Assembly: GCA_029582165.1 (NCBI GenBank)
Contig: CM055872.1
Coordinates: forward strand, 3,193,582-3,257,581
Source: Portulaca oleracea
Lineage: Eukaryota; Streptophyta; Magnoliopsida; Caryophyllales; Portulacaceae
Reading direction: 5' to 3'
DNA: 64,000 bases
Both the position numbers and the translations under genes were made by a program. Below, piece by piece: positions 1-10,837 of the stretch; the first letter of the stretch is position 1, and each line of letters begins with the position of its first letter. The notes beneath the pieces were generated by a model. The model ran no database searches. It was not told the origin of the DNA and was given only the letters and a program-made list of their open reading frames with translations.

Positions 1-73
1 TCACAAACAGCAGAGCAAATTCTACTCAAATCTCGACGCCAGCGAGTATTCCACGCGCCACCGACGACGGCCG

Positions 74-3000
74 ATGTCGGCGGTGAAGCCACCGCAATCG
101 CCACCTTCCTCCTCCATGTTCACTCTCCGAGGATCTCTCCTAACCCTAGCCACTCTCACTCTCATCTCCTTCACCTTTCTCTCTCTCAAATCCCTCCGCT
201 CTTCTCCCAATCCTTCCTCCTCCAATCTGGTAATCTCTCTCTCTCTTGTTCTTCCGGCTGAGCTAACCCTAATTCGGATCTGATGATGTCTGATTCAATT
301 TCAGGTCGTGAACACCGTCGGCAAATCAGATGAGAAGCAATCGGAGGAAGAGTTGTCGGAGGTGTATCACACGCCGGAGATCTTCCGGTTGAATTATGCG
401 GAGATGGAGAAGAAATTCAAGGTCTACATTTATCCGGATGGTGATCCGAATACCTTCTACCAGACGCCGAGGAAGCTTACGGGGAAGTATTCGAGTGAGG
501 GGTACTTCTTCCAGAACATTCGAGAGAGTCGGTTTCGGACGGAGGATCCTGATGAGGCTGATTTGTTCTTCATCCCAATTTCTTGCCATAAGATGCGAGG
601 AAAGGTACGGTTTCTTTTTTTTCTTTTTGCCCTAATTTGATCGCAGTGTTGGATCGTTTGCTAGTCAGACATTGATCATTTGGTCACTGTGCCGAAACGG
701 GAAAACTGCTGCTGTTAATGTTCGTGAGGGAAGGTGAAAATATTGTTAGATATTCTTGTATGATTGAGTTGGAAATGTAGGAAATTGTACTAGATTGTTG
801 AGAAAAACGCCTGAATTGCAGAAAGATTGAAGTGTGGGATTAGTTAGTTAGTTAGTTAGTTGTATGAACCAGTTGCTGGTTTGCCATATTAGATCACACT
901 GCCTTTTATCTTCATTTTTATTGCTTGGAGTTAGTGATGTTATTGTGTTGGGCTATCGTAGTTGAGGTTTGCGAGCAAAAGATGTGAGGGAATGATTGCA
1001 ATGGATACATAGAAGTGTGGGATTAGTTTATTAAGTTGTATGAACAATAACTTTGGAAGGTTTTTCCTCTTCATAAATGCATATACTCTGTAAGATTCAT
1101 GGAATGCCCTGTGAATGGTTCTGCAATTGTCGCGCAGTAGTGATCTGTATATATACAGTATACATTGTTATGTAAGTTTAGTCACTCGTTAGTTGCCCCA
1201 AACTTTTGACAGTTATGTTAGTTACCATTAAGAAGTTTGGTCAGAGTGTTAGATATGACGAGATGATGACTGTTTCTCGATGCAGGGGACTTCATATGAA
1301 AATATGACCGTGATTGTTAAGGACTATGTTGAGAGTCTGATGTTCAAGTATCCTTATTGGAATAGAACTCTTGGTGCTGATCACTTTTTTGTGACTTGCC
1401 ATGATGTTGGGGTAAGGGCAACTGAGGGGCTCCCATTTCTGGTTAAGAATTCTATTCGGGTCGTTTGCTCCCCCAGCTATGATGTCGGTTTTATCCCCCA
1501 CAAGGATGTTGCTTTGCCTCAAGTACTACAACCATTTGCTCTTCCTTCTGGAGGAAATGATCTTGAAAACAGGTTGGTGGCAGAAGTTAATTTTTGTTTC
1601 TCTTATGTCCGGTTTATTCTTCTTTTTTTATGACTGGGATCCATTCAGCTTACTTAGGTGCTATCTATACTGTTTGATATAAGACATTGGAGTGGCTAAT
1701 AGGTAGATTTAAACACCAAATATTTTGACTGAGAGCAATGGTCATATTATCGGGCAAGCATCAGAGTGATGCTGTGTTAATGATGATAAATTTGCACATC
1801 GAATGTGGATTGGTGTAATGTTTCTGTGTTTAGTCTTGAGGGAATATTTATAACTTGTGGTAGTAACTACTATGTGTAGTTTATTAGAAGCTAACAAGAA
1901 GTATGGTTTGCAGGACAAATCTTGGATTCTGGGCAGGCCATCGTAACTCCAAGATTAGAGTGATTTTGGCCAGAGTTTGGGAGAATGACACGGAACTTGA
2001 TATTTCAAATAACAGGATAAGTAGAGCTATTGGGCCTTTGGTATATCAGAAAAGGTTTTACCGGAATAAGTATTGCATATGCCCTGGTGGTTCTCAAGTT
2101 AATAGTGCCCGAATCACAGATTCAATTCATTATGGTTGCATTCCTGGTAATTTTCTTAACTTTTAATTGATTTGCTTTGGGTTGATTTAGGTTGCGCATC
2201 TGGTCATGTAGGAGTTAGGGCTTTGGGTTTGGACTGTTCTTGTATCGGTTTTTTGAAGATGTCCAGCTGCCTGATCTCTATTACAAACATGCCTATAGAG
2301 ACTTTTGAGATTTCAGTGGTCTATGTCATGCAATTTCTGAGCTTTTACAATTATGAGATGATGACCCATGAAGTTCTAATGTGGTGATTTTATTTTATGC
2401 AGTGATTTTGTCAGATTACTATGATCTCCCATTCAATGATATCCTTGATTGGAGAAAATTTGCTGTTGTACTGAGGGAGAGAGACGTGTATGATCTGAAG
2501 CAAAAGCTCAAGGATATACCATATTCAGAGTTTGCCCGGCTGCATATGAATCTGGTTAAGGTATTATTTTCGTATTGTTGGGAACATTGATGATCTGCAA
2601 ATCCGCTTGGGACGTAGGAGGCTTACTCTCGGTTCCTTTTTTTTTTTTTGAATCGGTACCTTTTCTTGTGGTAGCAAAATTACTCGCATTTGTCTGACTT
2701 GAGAAAAACCTGGCACAGCCATAGATTACATAGACCGATCTAACCAAAAACTCGGGCACAATATGATTTAGCCAAAAATTCGGAAACAATATTTCTTAGT
2801 TTTATGTTGTCCAAAACCCGATTTTGACTTGATTTTAGGTCCGTTTAAATTGTCTGATCCAATCCGACCCAAAAAGAAGTGGGGTAATGAACGTCAAGTT
2901 CACATTCCAATTTTGACATTTATCGATTTGCCATATCCAAATTTTAACCTAGACTTGAACTTTTACCAATGCTACTTTGTCCCATTTGTCATTTGTGTAA

Positions 3001-3130
3001 ATCATATTTATATTTTCCTTTGCATCAGGTACAAAAGCATTTTCAATGGAACACACCTCCCATCAAATACGATGCATTTCATATGGTCATGTATGAGCTA
3101 TGGCTGCGTCACCGTGTCATCAGGTACTGA
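74..3130 (+). CDS. Exostosin-family (GT47-type) Golgi glycosyltransferase, complete, six exons
   Basis: Exons: 74-229, 305-604, 1286-1572, 1914-2146, 2403-2560, 3029-3130. They join in frame through GT-AG introns into 411 codons plus TGA. Residues about 18-42 form one hydrophobic segment after a short cytoplasmic tail, the type II Golgi anchor expected of this family. The exostosin domain follows at about residues 88-380. It includes KFKVYIYPDGDP, DEADLFFIP, the GADHFFVTCHD block, FWAGHRNSK, KYCICPGGSQVNSARITDSI and YGCIPVILSDYYDLPF. The last exon ends WLRHRVIRY, a typical end for plant exostosin-like proteins. Known family role: transfer of sugars onto cell-wall glycans such as pectin, xyloglucan or xylan; this member's substrate cannot be told from sequence. 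It most resembles, from memory, the short Arabidopsis At4g38040-type proteins. An overlapping frame at 2829-3227 is not the gene frame. Confidence 0.93.
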
Positions 3131-6100
3131 ACCCTTCGGGATGGAACCGTTTACTTTTGAGGCTCTGTACACGCTAGATCGGTGTATGAAATTAACCAAA
3201 AGCAAAGGTTTTACCAGCAATTCGTAAGTGTTTGTAAATTATATCGCGCTGAAGCAGCATCCTCTGCCCCTGCACCATGATTGTGGTGCAGATTGAAGTG
3301 TAGCCTGATGTCGAAAGGTCACAAACCCATTTCATTTATTCGTTTATGTAATCGTGTTTCTCTGACCTGTAATTGGGTTGTTTATCTCCAAAGAAATTTC
3401 TCCCCTGTATCTTACTTATAGCATAGCCAACCGGTTCCATCGATACGATTTGCCAGTTTTTCCAAGGCAAAAAACAGAACTATAATGGAGGAGCTGAGCT
3501 CATCAGCTTTGTTTGCATTTAGCAAATGTTGTCTTTCTTGATGGTGGGGTTTTATCTTTTTATTGAAACATTGCTATGGGCGCTCCTCCAAGTAATCCAT
3601 GATACTGGTGTTGAACTGCTTATGGTAAATGCATGGATAGTGCTCCTAGATTTGAATCTATTATGCATATTGTTCTTTATCCACGGTTCAACAATTCCTG
3701 TTTATTTGTCCATGCTGTTAATTGTCATATGTATGTATTAGCCTAAAATCTGTCATATGCTCTATTTTTTTTATTACCAAAGAGATGGTAATTAAGTGGT
3801 AACGGTGTCAAAGAATAAAAGGTAGACTCGGGGAAATCCTATTGATTGAAGCTTTCTCCAGATCTCTGGGAAAAAATACCATTCGAGTAATATTTTCAAA
3901 GGAGTTGCAAGGGGATCCGCTCGTTCGCCAATCATTGATGGTTTGAGAACCGCTAAGCCTATATGTTACATGCAATTGTACTTGGAATTACTACTGAAAA
4001 AATATATAAAAGATCATTAGGCCACGCGGGCTCGCCATAATAGTTATGACCCATCCCTTTAGGCAATTTAGACCCAGAAAGAATCAAGTCAATTTTGGGC
4101 TATTATCCCATCTTTTCTACTTTTTCGGTGGAAGTAAAATATTTTTCATTGGTGAAATTGTGGGGATGACGGGTTATGTTTGTCATTGACTGTCGGATAT
4201 TTACGCCATACACTTTGGTCCGTTGAATTCGTTGGTAGTGACCCTTGAAATAAGGGGCTTGGTGAATATGTCAAGTTTACCCGTTTTGAAAAAAAATACT
4301 CTAATTTGTTCACCTATGAATTATTTGTAGTTAAATTTTGAAAAATTGGAATGTTAATGTTTTGATTTATGTGATGATCCATCGTAGAAAACTACTATTA
4401 CAGGACTGATAATGGAAAACACATATAATTTTAGCAAACACACTCCATGTTATTTGTCTCTTAGTTAACTAAGATAGTCTTCAATATTACTTTTTGATTG
4501 ATAACTTTTTATATGATATTTTTATTAACAATTGCAATGTGATGCTTTTAGGATAGTATTCTCATTACGAATTTAATAGTAATAATTTTATATGACTGGT
4601 GTTATATATATTGAGAAATTTGTAATAAAAAATTTTAAAATTTGATTGTACAATTTCTAAAGTGGACAAATAATATGAAATGGAGGGAGTATATTACTAG
4701 TGAGGAATAGCCAAGGATTCAAAGTGTTTCACTACACTCTACGCCTTTCTTTTGTATGATTGATCACTTTAACTAATTTTTATTTGTTTTATTATTTTTT
4801 TATTTTATAATTTTAATTACATATTAATTATTAGTTTATTATCTTTTTTCCATTTATTAAAATATTTTTGATCCCTTTCTCATCATCATATAAACTTATT
4901 AATTATGAGGCAATTTAGTATGTTTATTCTCTATATACATTGTGCAATACTATATCCACTAAAAGTCCCAAAGTAACAATGTGAAACCGAGGGAATAACT
5001 TTTAATATGCAACTGCTTATAACAATTAAGACTTAAGCCTTGTTCAGCAAAAAAAAAAAGAAAAAAAAAGGGATTAAATGTTTGAATAGCTGATAATTAA
5101 AACTAATGCTCTGAAAATTATGACATATTGGTAATAATTTTGGCGACTAATCATACAAAGTCAAATCCTTTTCATTTTCTTCTTGAAGATTTTGATTATT
5201 AAATTTTTTGACATTATTTTATGGAAAAACTAAGCCAAAACTCAAAAGATTACACAAAAATGCCCCATCACAAGTTTAGGCACAATGTTCTCTTTCTTTT
5301 GACAGTAAGTTTGGCACATTGTTTTTTTTTTTTTGGGTAGTTAGCAGTTAGCACATTGTTTTCATTAAACGAGGTAATATCATTATTTGGGTACTACATA
5401 TAGTTAGTGAGAAATAAATACGAGGATCGATACTATTTGAACCTAATTTTTTTTATTATCACTCCAAAAAACCAACGATTTCCCGCTGAAACTCTCTTTC
5501 TGCGGGAATCCTTGAATGATCTCCCACGCTCCCGTAATTAATCAACCAACCAAGCATGCTTAACAATCAACCTACACCCCGAAAATCGCCGATTTCCAAC
5601 AAATTAAACCCTAAAAAAGAATTCGACATGGTGTTTCGAGGAAGAACTGAATTCTCTTTGTTCATTGATCATGCAACCAACGAGTTCGGTGAGTCAATTT
5701 TCGCTCTAATCGCTATTTAATCTCTTAATGAAAGGAGATTTACGTTCTAGGGTTAGGATTAGGTCTATGGTTGGATTTCGAATTACACGCGAAGCTGTAT
5801 TTCTGACTGTAATTATTGACATATAAATTTATCCTATTGGATACAAAAGTTTTAATATCAGAGCTTTGATTTGATCTCTTCATATAATAACTTATGTGAT
5901 AGAGTTGTTTGTTTGTCTCGCATTATGTAAATGACAGAGTTTTTGGAAGAATTTCAGTACTGAACTGAAATTCTCGGAATTTTGATGTTTTATTTTAACA
6001 GTTGAACTTTTGTAGTGAGTCTTGTCTATGAAGTGTTTATTGGATATAGGCAGAGTGTAATTTTCTGAAATTGAATGCTAACACTTCATGGATTCCGCAT

Positions 6101-6590
6101 AACTTGTAATTGACAATTTTATAAGATTGTTCTGATCTTGTTAATCGGAGTTTCTTGCTTAACAAAAGTCTGGTTTCTACTTTCTAGGGTAGAATTAAAG
6201 ATGTGCATTGACTGGCAAAAATTGGTAAATTGCACTCGAGGTACAGAAACTCGATTAGTGAGGAATGAACGAGGATACATTTCATTGTCCAACTACTTAA
6301 TCTGCAGGTTCAATTTGTAACCTGCGGACGATGTTACCTGAATTTTGATTGAGCTCCATTATGTTATCTCATTGTTTATTTTTGGTGTATCTTTTTCGTA
6401 GGTTGACAAGTAGAGAACCGAAAAGGATCATGGTCATGGGCATGTTACGGTCCAGATGTTCTATGATGCAGTTTTTAAGGATGAATCATGGTTTCAACTT
6501 CCAAGTAAGTCCAGCATTCCGCTAATAGTACACACTGTTTGTGATTGTATTAGAACAAACGGTTGAGATATATACAACTCACTTTTTTCA
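3131..6590. other. Intergenic: 3' flank of the exostosin gene and AT-rich repeat DNA
   Basis: No convincing gene is seen. The first 600 bp is probably 3' UTR and flank. Two stretches end in a GGAGGGAGTA-like or GAGGGAATA-like terminus preceded by GTGGACA or GTAACA (about 4659-4691 and 4970-4996). These resemble decayed right ends of Stowaway-type MITEs, but no matching left ends were found. A short open stretch from ATG 5629 ending at a GT donor at 5691 is discussed under rejected items. Confidence 0.5.
4659..4691. repeat. Stowaway-like MITE terminus, degenerate
   Basis: GTGGACAAATAATATGAAAT followed by GGAGGGAGTA matches the terminal consensus seen at both ends of the intact copy at 14001-14283. 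No left partner is visible, so this is probably a remnant. Confidence 0.4.
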
Positions 6591-6596
6591 ATTGAA

Positions 6597-7002
6597 AATT
6601 CTACCATAGATGATTTTTTCTTTTTCAACTATGGTAGTTGAAAATTGCGTATTATTAATTTTTGTAAAATGAATCTTATCCGTTATAAAGATTTATATCT
6701 CTGCAAATATGATTAACAGTTGTAACATGTTACATGGATCAATATATGTTGATTTTGGTTTCTGAGGTAGAACAAATAGTATTTTTTAACTATGGTAGTC
6801 GAAAAAAATTCAACTGTGGTAGAACCTCTTTAAAAATATTAAATTTTGCAAAAATTGTATCTCAATAAATAGAATTACTTGTTTCAACAATCACTTTGAT
6901 CGATATACATTGATTTCAGTTTTTTAATGGTAAAATCAAATATAATTATACTTTTCAATTATGATAGTTAGGAAAAAAAAAATTTAACGATGGTAGAATC
7001 TC
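6597..7002. mobile_element. MITE with terminal inverted repeats, copy 1
   Basis: The left end reads ATTCTACCATAG followed by a T-rich run and CAACTATGGTAGTTGAAAA. The right end reads as the inverse, ending GATGGTAGAAT. The interior shares blocks with 33023-33393, including 'ATGATTAACAGTTGTAAC' and a 'gatcaatatatgttgat' stretch. No coding capacity is present. A related fragment lies near 59240-59300. Confidence 0.6.
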
Positions 7003-7178
7003 CTTAAATTTGAAATTTTCTTCCTTGTTAAGATCCATATTAAACATTAAAGTATCTACATACTGAATGCAACAACTTCTGTGGAAAAGATATCAATTCA
7101 GGGATACCTTGATGTCTAGGACTTACTTTGAATATCCAAATAATGAAAAGACTGACACAATCTTTGAACAAGTCGTTA

Positions 7179-7561
7179 TATATGATGGATCAATTGAAAA
7201 TATATCATAATTCTAGGTTACGTTGCTTAGATTTTTGTCCTGCATCTTGTTGTTGCATGTGGTTCAGTTCTATGTGATTCCGGCTCTTCATTCTCCCTGC
7301 CGTACTCGTGTCGAACCCTTGATACCCGGACAAGGGTACGACACTCAGCACTTCAAATTACAATGAAAATATATATGAAGGGTCAATTGAAAATATATCA
7401 TAATTCTAGGTTATGTTGCTTAGACTTTGTCCGGCATCTTGTTGCATCATGTAGTTTAGTTCTATGTAACTCGACCCTTCATTCTCCCTACTGTATCCGT
7501 ATAAGACCATTGATACCCACACAAGGGTATGACACTCGACACTTCAAATTACAATGAAAAT
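7179..7561. repeat. Tandem direct duplication, unit about 193 bp, two copies
   Basis: Unit 1 (about 7179-7371) and unit 2 (about 7372-7561) both read CAATTGAAAATATATCATAA, then 'gttgcttaga', 'cttcattctccct', 'gatacccacacaagggta' or its variant, and end CTTCAAATTACAATGAAAAT. The repeated CAATTG start points are at 7191 and 7384. Small indels and substitutions show the duplication is not recent. No function is apparent. Confidence 0.85.
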
Positions 7562-8296
7562 CTACAAAATTTCTTAAAAATAGCCGAGTCCGACACCCAT
7601 ATGTGTCCGATAGGGACACACGTACCCTTGTCCGAGTAACATAGGTTTAACTCCATGCTGTTAAAACATTGAAAGTATATTTGATAGAAAACACGCTCAC
7701 ACACCCTGCCAAAGAAGAAAAAAAGAAGATATACCGCAAAAGAAGGGTAACCAAGGAAACTATGTGGGCTTACCATGTCCATCCATAATAGTTTTTTATT
7801 CAACATCAAACCTCCCTGCAAAGTAATAATTCAAAAATGGTTTGTAGGCTAAGTCCTCAACCAATACTATTCTGCCATGCAAAGAGATATAGAAGACATG
7901 GGGATCGAGAACAACTTAAGGGGGCAGTTAATGAAAATCTGGTACTTTGCTGCAAGTAGTATTGGGAAACAACGTGTTCTTAGACTCTCCAAGTTGTGAT
8001 TCTGGTAACTGCAGGAGGGTTAGAAATGAAACGTAGGCCATTACTGATTGAAGCAGTCAACTATGGTACACTGAATTAATGGTGTCCCGACTGACATTCT
8101 TCGTATGTAATTTAAGTAATTTGATTACTATGGTGGATGATTCATCAAATGCATTGCACTTGATCAAAAAGGTAAAACCTTGGAAGCTAGCTACATGAAC
8201 CATGGTTTGCATCAAGTTAATTGTGTTGTGTCAGCGATTTCTCTAGTGTCATCTAATATGGTTTAATCTTTATTAATCTTCAAGTAGGGGTTCATC

Positions 8297-8304
8297 TATA
8301 AATA
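8297..8304 (+). promoter_or_regulatory. Probable TATA box of the first dioxygenase gene
   Basis: TATAAATA lies 147 bp before the ATG at 8451, in the expected orientation. An (ATTC)n microsatellite (8330-8355) lies between it and the start codon, so it would fall in the 5' leader. Confidence 0.6.
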
Positions 8305-8329
8305 TGCCCTTCCCTGAATTTTGTTTTTT

Positions 8330-8355
8330 CATTCATTCATTCATTCATTCATTCA
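8330..8355. repeat. (ATTC)n microsatellite in the predicted 5' leader
   Basis: Six tandem ATTC units lie downstream of the TATA box and upstream of the dioxygenase ATG. Confidence 0.9.
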
Positions 8356-8450
8356 CATCCATTACCAATTGAGATTTATTTCTTGTCAAAGTTACTTGAA
8401 CAATCATATTACTTACTTCTCGTTCTTCATTTGGTTTATCTAATATACAA

Positions 8451-10277
8451 ATGGAAAGTGATAAAAATTCAAAATGTTTTAGTGTTGGACAAAGTGCACA
8501 AGAGAGGGGATTCTCACATGTTCCGGAGTGCTATCAGGTTCCATGCTCACAACGTCCCAGCTTGGATTCACCCGTGGCAGATATTGCTGTGATTGACTTA
8601 GCTGGTCTGCGAGAGGGCCCCACTCAACGGTCTGCAGTCATTAACAAGATTCGTCAAGCATGTAGCAGCTCTGGATTTTTCCAAGTAAGCATCATTTTTT
8701 TTTTTTGGAGAAATATTTAATTAAGTTCATGTGGCTAGTTTTATCATGTGCACTTCCTATTGGGTAGATTCTGCATTTAAGTGTTAATATGGATATCATT
8801 CAATAACTTCAATCAATAAAAGAGGTATTTGAAGGGAGGCTGGGGGTAATGGAGTATAACGCTTAGTTCTATAGCTTCAAATTGTAGATATTGTTCCTAA
8901 TTGTATGAGGTATCACAGGTGATTAATCATGGTATAGATCAATCCGTCCTTGATAAAGCACTGGCTGTAGCAGATGGATTTTTCTGCTTGCCAGCAGCAG
9001 AGAAGTTAAAGTTCATGTCAAGTGATGTGCACAAACCAGTAAGATATAGTACAAGTCTCAAGGATGGTGTTGATAAGATTCAATTTTGGAGGGTCTTTCT
9101 TAAGACTTATGCACATCCTCTGAAGGATTGGATTCACTCTTGGCCTGAGAATCCACCCAACTACAGGTAATTCCTCTGAGCTCATGATAAGCAAATCTAC
9201 AGCCAATAAGTGCTTGATTTGATCTTAATTCAATGATGAATGCAGTGATGAAAAAGTGCATTGTTGGATTGATAAAACCCTGAACAGGACAATAATGGAC
9301 TTAGGAAGTGAGTTCTGGGCTTACTTAAAGATTAAGAAAGAAACTAGTTGCAAACTATGCATGCAGCTTCTCTGTGCTTTATATGGCGTGTTTCTGTGAT
9401 CTCATTTGTTTGTCTGAAACTTGCAGCAGTGAAAACCAAGTAAAGGCTGGTGAAAGGTTAATGGAATAAATGTTCCATTCACCCTGAAATTTATGCATAT
9501 TGACACCAAGATCAAGATGCAGCTCATATATACTATATTTGCCGAACTGAATCACTTTCATGGTTTTGAAAACTCCGACTAATAGAAACCTCCACATACC
9601 TGTCATACTCATAGCATATCACTTGCGTAGATTTGTACTGCCTCTTCTTCATATATGATCAGCCGCTTGACTTTGTTATTCTGCATATGATACACAGGGA
9701 AGACATGGGCATCTTTTCGACAGAGGTGCAGAAACTAGCCCTCGAATTGACAGGAGCCATCACAGAGTCCCTTGGTTTGGGTTCCACTTATCTGACGGCC
9801 AAAATGGACGAAGGCATGCAAGTAATAGCTGCAAACTGCTATCCACCGTGCCCTGAGCCCCATCTTACCCTCGGATTGCCACCCCATTCGGATTACAGCT
9901 GCTTGACCATCCTCCTTCAGAGCTCTCCGGGGCTTGAAATCAAGGAGTTGGGAGACGGAGGATCATGGAAACTAGTTCCTGATATCAAGGGCACCCTTCA
10001 AATCCACATAGGTGACCATTTTGAGGTGCTAAGCAATGGGCTCTACAAAAGTGTGGTGCATAGGGCTACCCTTAATGGTGAGAGGACAAGGATATCCATT
10101 GCAAGCCTCCATAGTTTGGGAATGGATGAGATAATGGAGCCTGCCCCACAGTTGGTCGACGAGGATCACCCCAAGGCCTACAAAGGAAGCAGCTTCAGAG
10201 ACTTCTTGAAGTTTCTTACTGCCAACGATATCGGACAAGGCAAGATCAGCTTCATTGGTACCCTCAAAACTAATTAA
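8451..10277 (+). CDS. 2-oxoglutarate/Fe(II)-dependent dioxygenase (DOXC class, flavanone 3-dioxygenase-like), tandem copy A
   Basis: Exons: 8451-8684, 8919-9166, 9698-10277, giving 353 residues. The DIOX_N region (about 45-160) holds IAVIDLAGLREG, GFFQVINHGI and KPVRYSTSLKDGVDKIQFW. The double-stranded beta-helix core contains the iron ligands H224 and D226 in PPHSDYSCLTIL and H282. R292-x-S294 is the 2-oxoglutarate binding pair, so the enzyme looks catalytically intact. The KPVRYxTxLKDGVDK and FLKTYAHPLKDW signatures fit the plant At2g44800/At3g60290-like group, recalled from memory. These are soluble cytosolic enzymes that usually hydroxylate specialised metabolites; the substrate is unknown. 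Copy B lies 6.3 kb downstream with identical intron phases. A MITE begins on the base after the stop codon. Confidence 0.92.
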
Positions 10278-10470
10278 GGGTGTGTTTGGTAGGAAAAATT
10301 TTCCAAGAAAAGGAAAAGCTTTCCCATCTCCCTCCCCCTTGGGGAGAATTTTCCTGAGTTTGATTATTAAATAGTGGGTTCCGCAAAATTTTTCCATCCA
10401 AACATAGGAAAACCATGTCGACTTGGGAAAGTTGACCAATCTAGGAAAATTTACTGACCAAACACTCTCT
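10278..10470. mobile_element. Tourist-like (PIF/Harbinger type) MITE abutting the dioxygenase stop codon
   Basis: Left end GGGTGTGTTTGG, right end CCAAACACTCTCT, flanked by TAA on both sides (10275-10277 and 10471-10473); TTAA also matches. The interior has GGAAAATTTTCC-like blocks and a 'GTGGGTTCCGCA' segment shared with the copies at 22055-22280 and 25966-26150. The left flanking TAA is also the stop codon of the upstream gene, so the MITE would supply the start of its 3' UTR. Confidence 0.75.
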
Positions 10471-10533
10471 TAAGTCTACGAGATTTGGCTCTGTGTGTTT
10501 CCGTATAGAAGGGATCTTACTAGATGTTGGAAT

Positions 10534-10837
10534 TAGACTTGGCAAAACTTATCGAAGACTCAAAACCCCAAACCACATGAACCGAAACCCATATGAAATG
10601 AAAGTCTAGCCCAATGCGAACCCAAAACCAAATCGACCAAATCCAAACCTCCCCTCAAAAGTTATTTTTCCTCCAAGACAAACTTATTTGACCAAACATC
10701 AACTAACTTAAAATCAATTCAGACTCAAAATAACCCCTCTCCAACAGTATATCCTGAATCCCGACTGAAACTTCATTCACCTGAATATGACCATTTCCAA
10801 TGCAAACTCAAACCAAACAATCCATGTGCCAAGTCTA
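10534..10837. mobile_element. hAT-like MITE, 304 bp
   Basis: Starts TAGACTTGGCAAAAC and ends with the inverse GTGCCAAGTCTA. It has the same length and related termini as the element in DRP3 intron 17 (47943-48246). No clear 8-bp target duplication remains. A partial relative with the same left end appears near 19047. Confidence 0.55.

Noticed and set aside
2829..3227. A 132-codon open frame over the last exostosin exon.
   Set aside because: The conserved exostosin C-terminus is read in a different frame after the acceptor at 3028; this frame is a by-product.
5629..6510. A possible gene start (MVFRGRTEFSLFIDHATNEF before a GT donor at 5691) and a later open block reading KDHGHGHVTVQMFYDAVF near 6427-6505.
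   Set aside because: The phases of the two blocks do not join through any AG acceptor I could find without a stop, and I do not recognise the protein. It may be a decayed gene.
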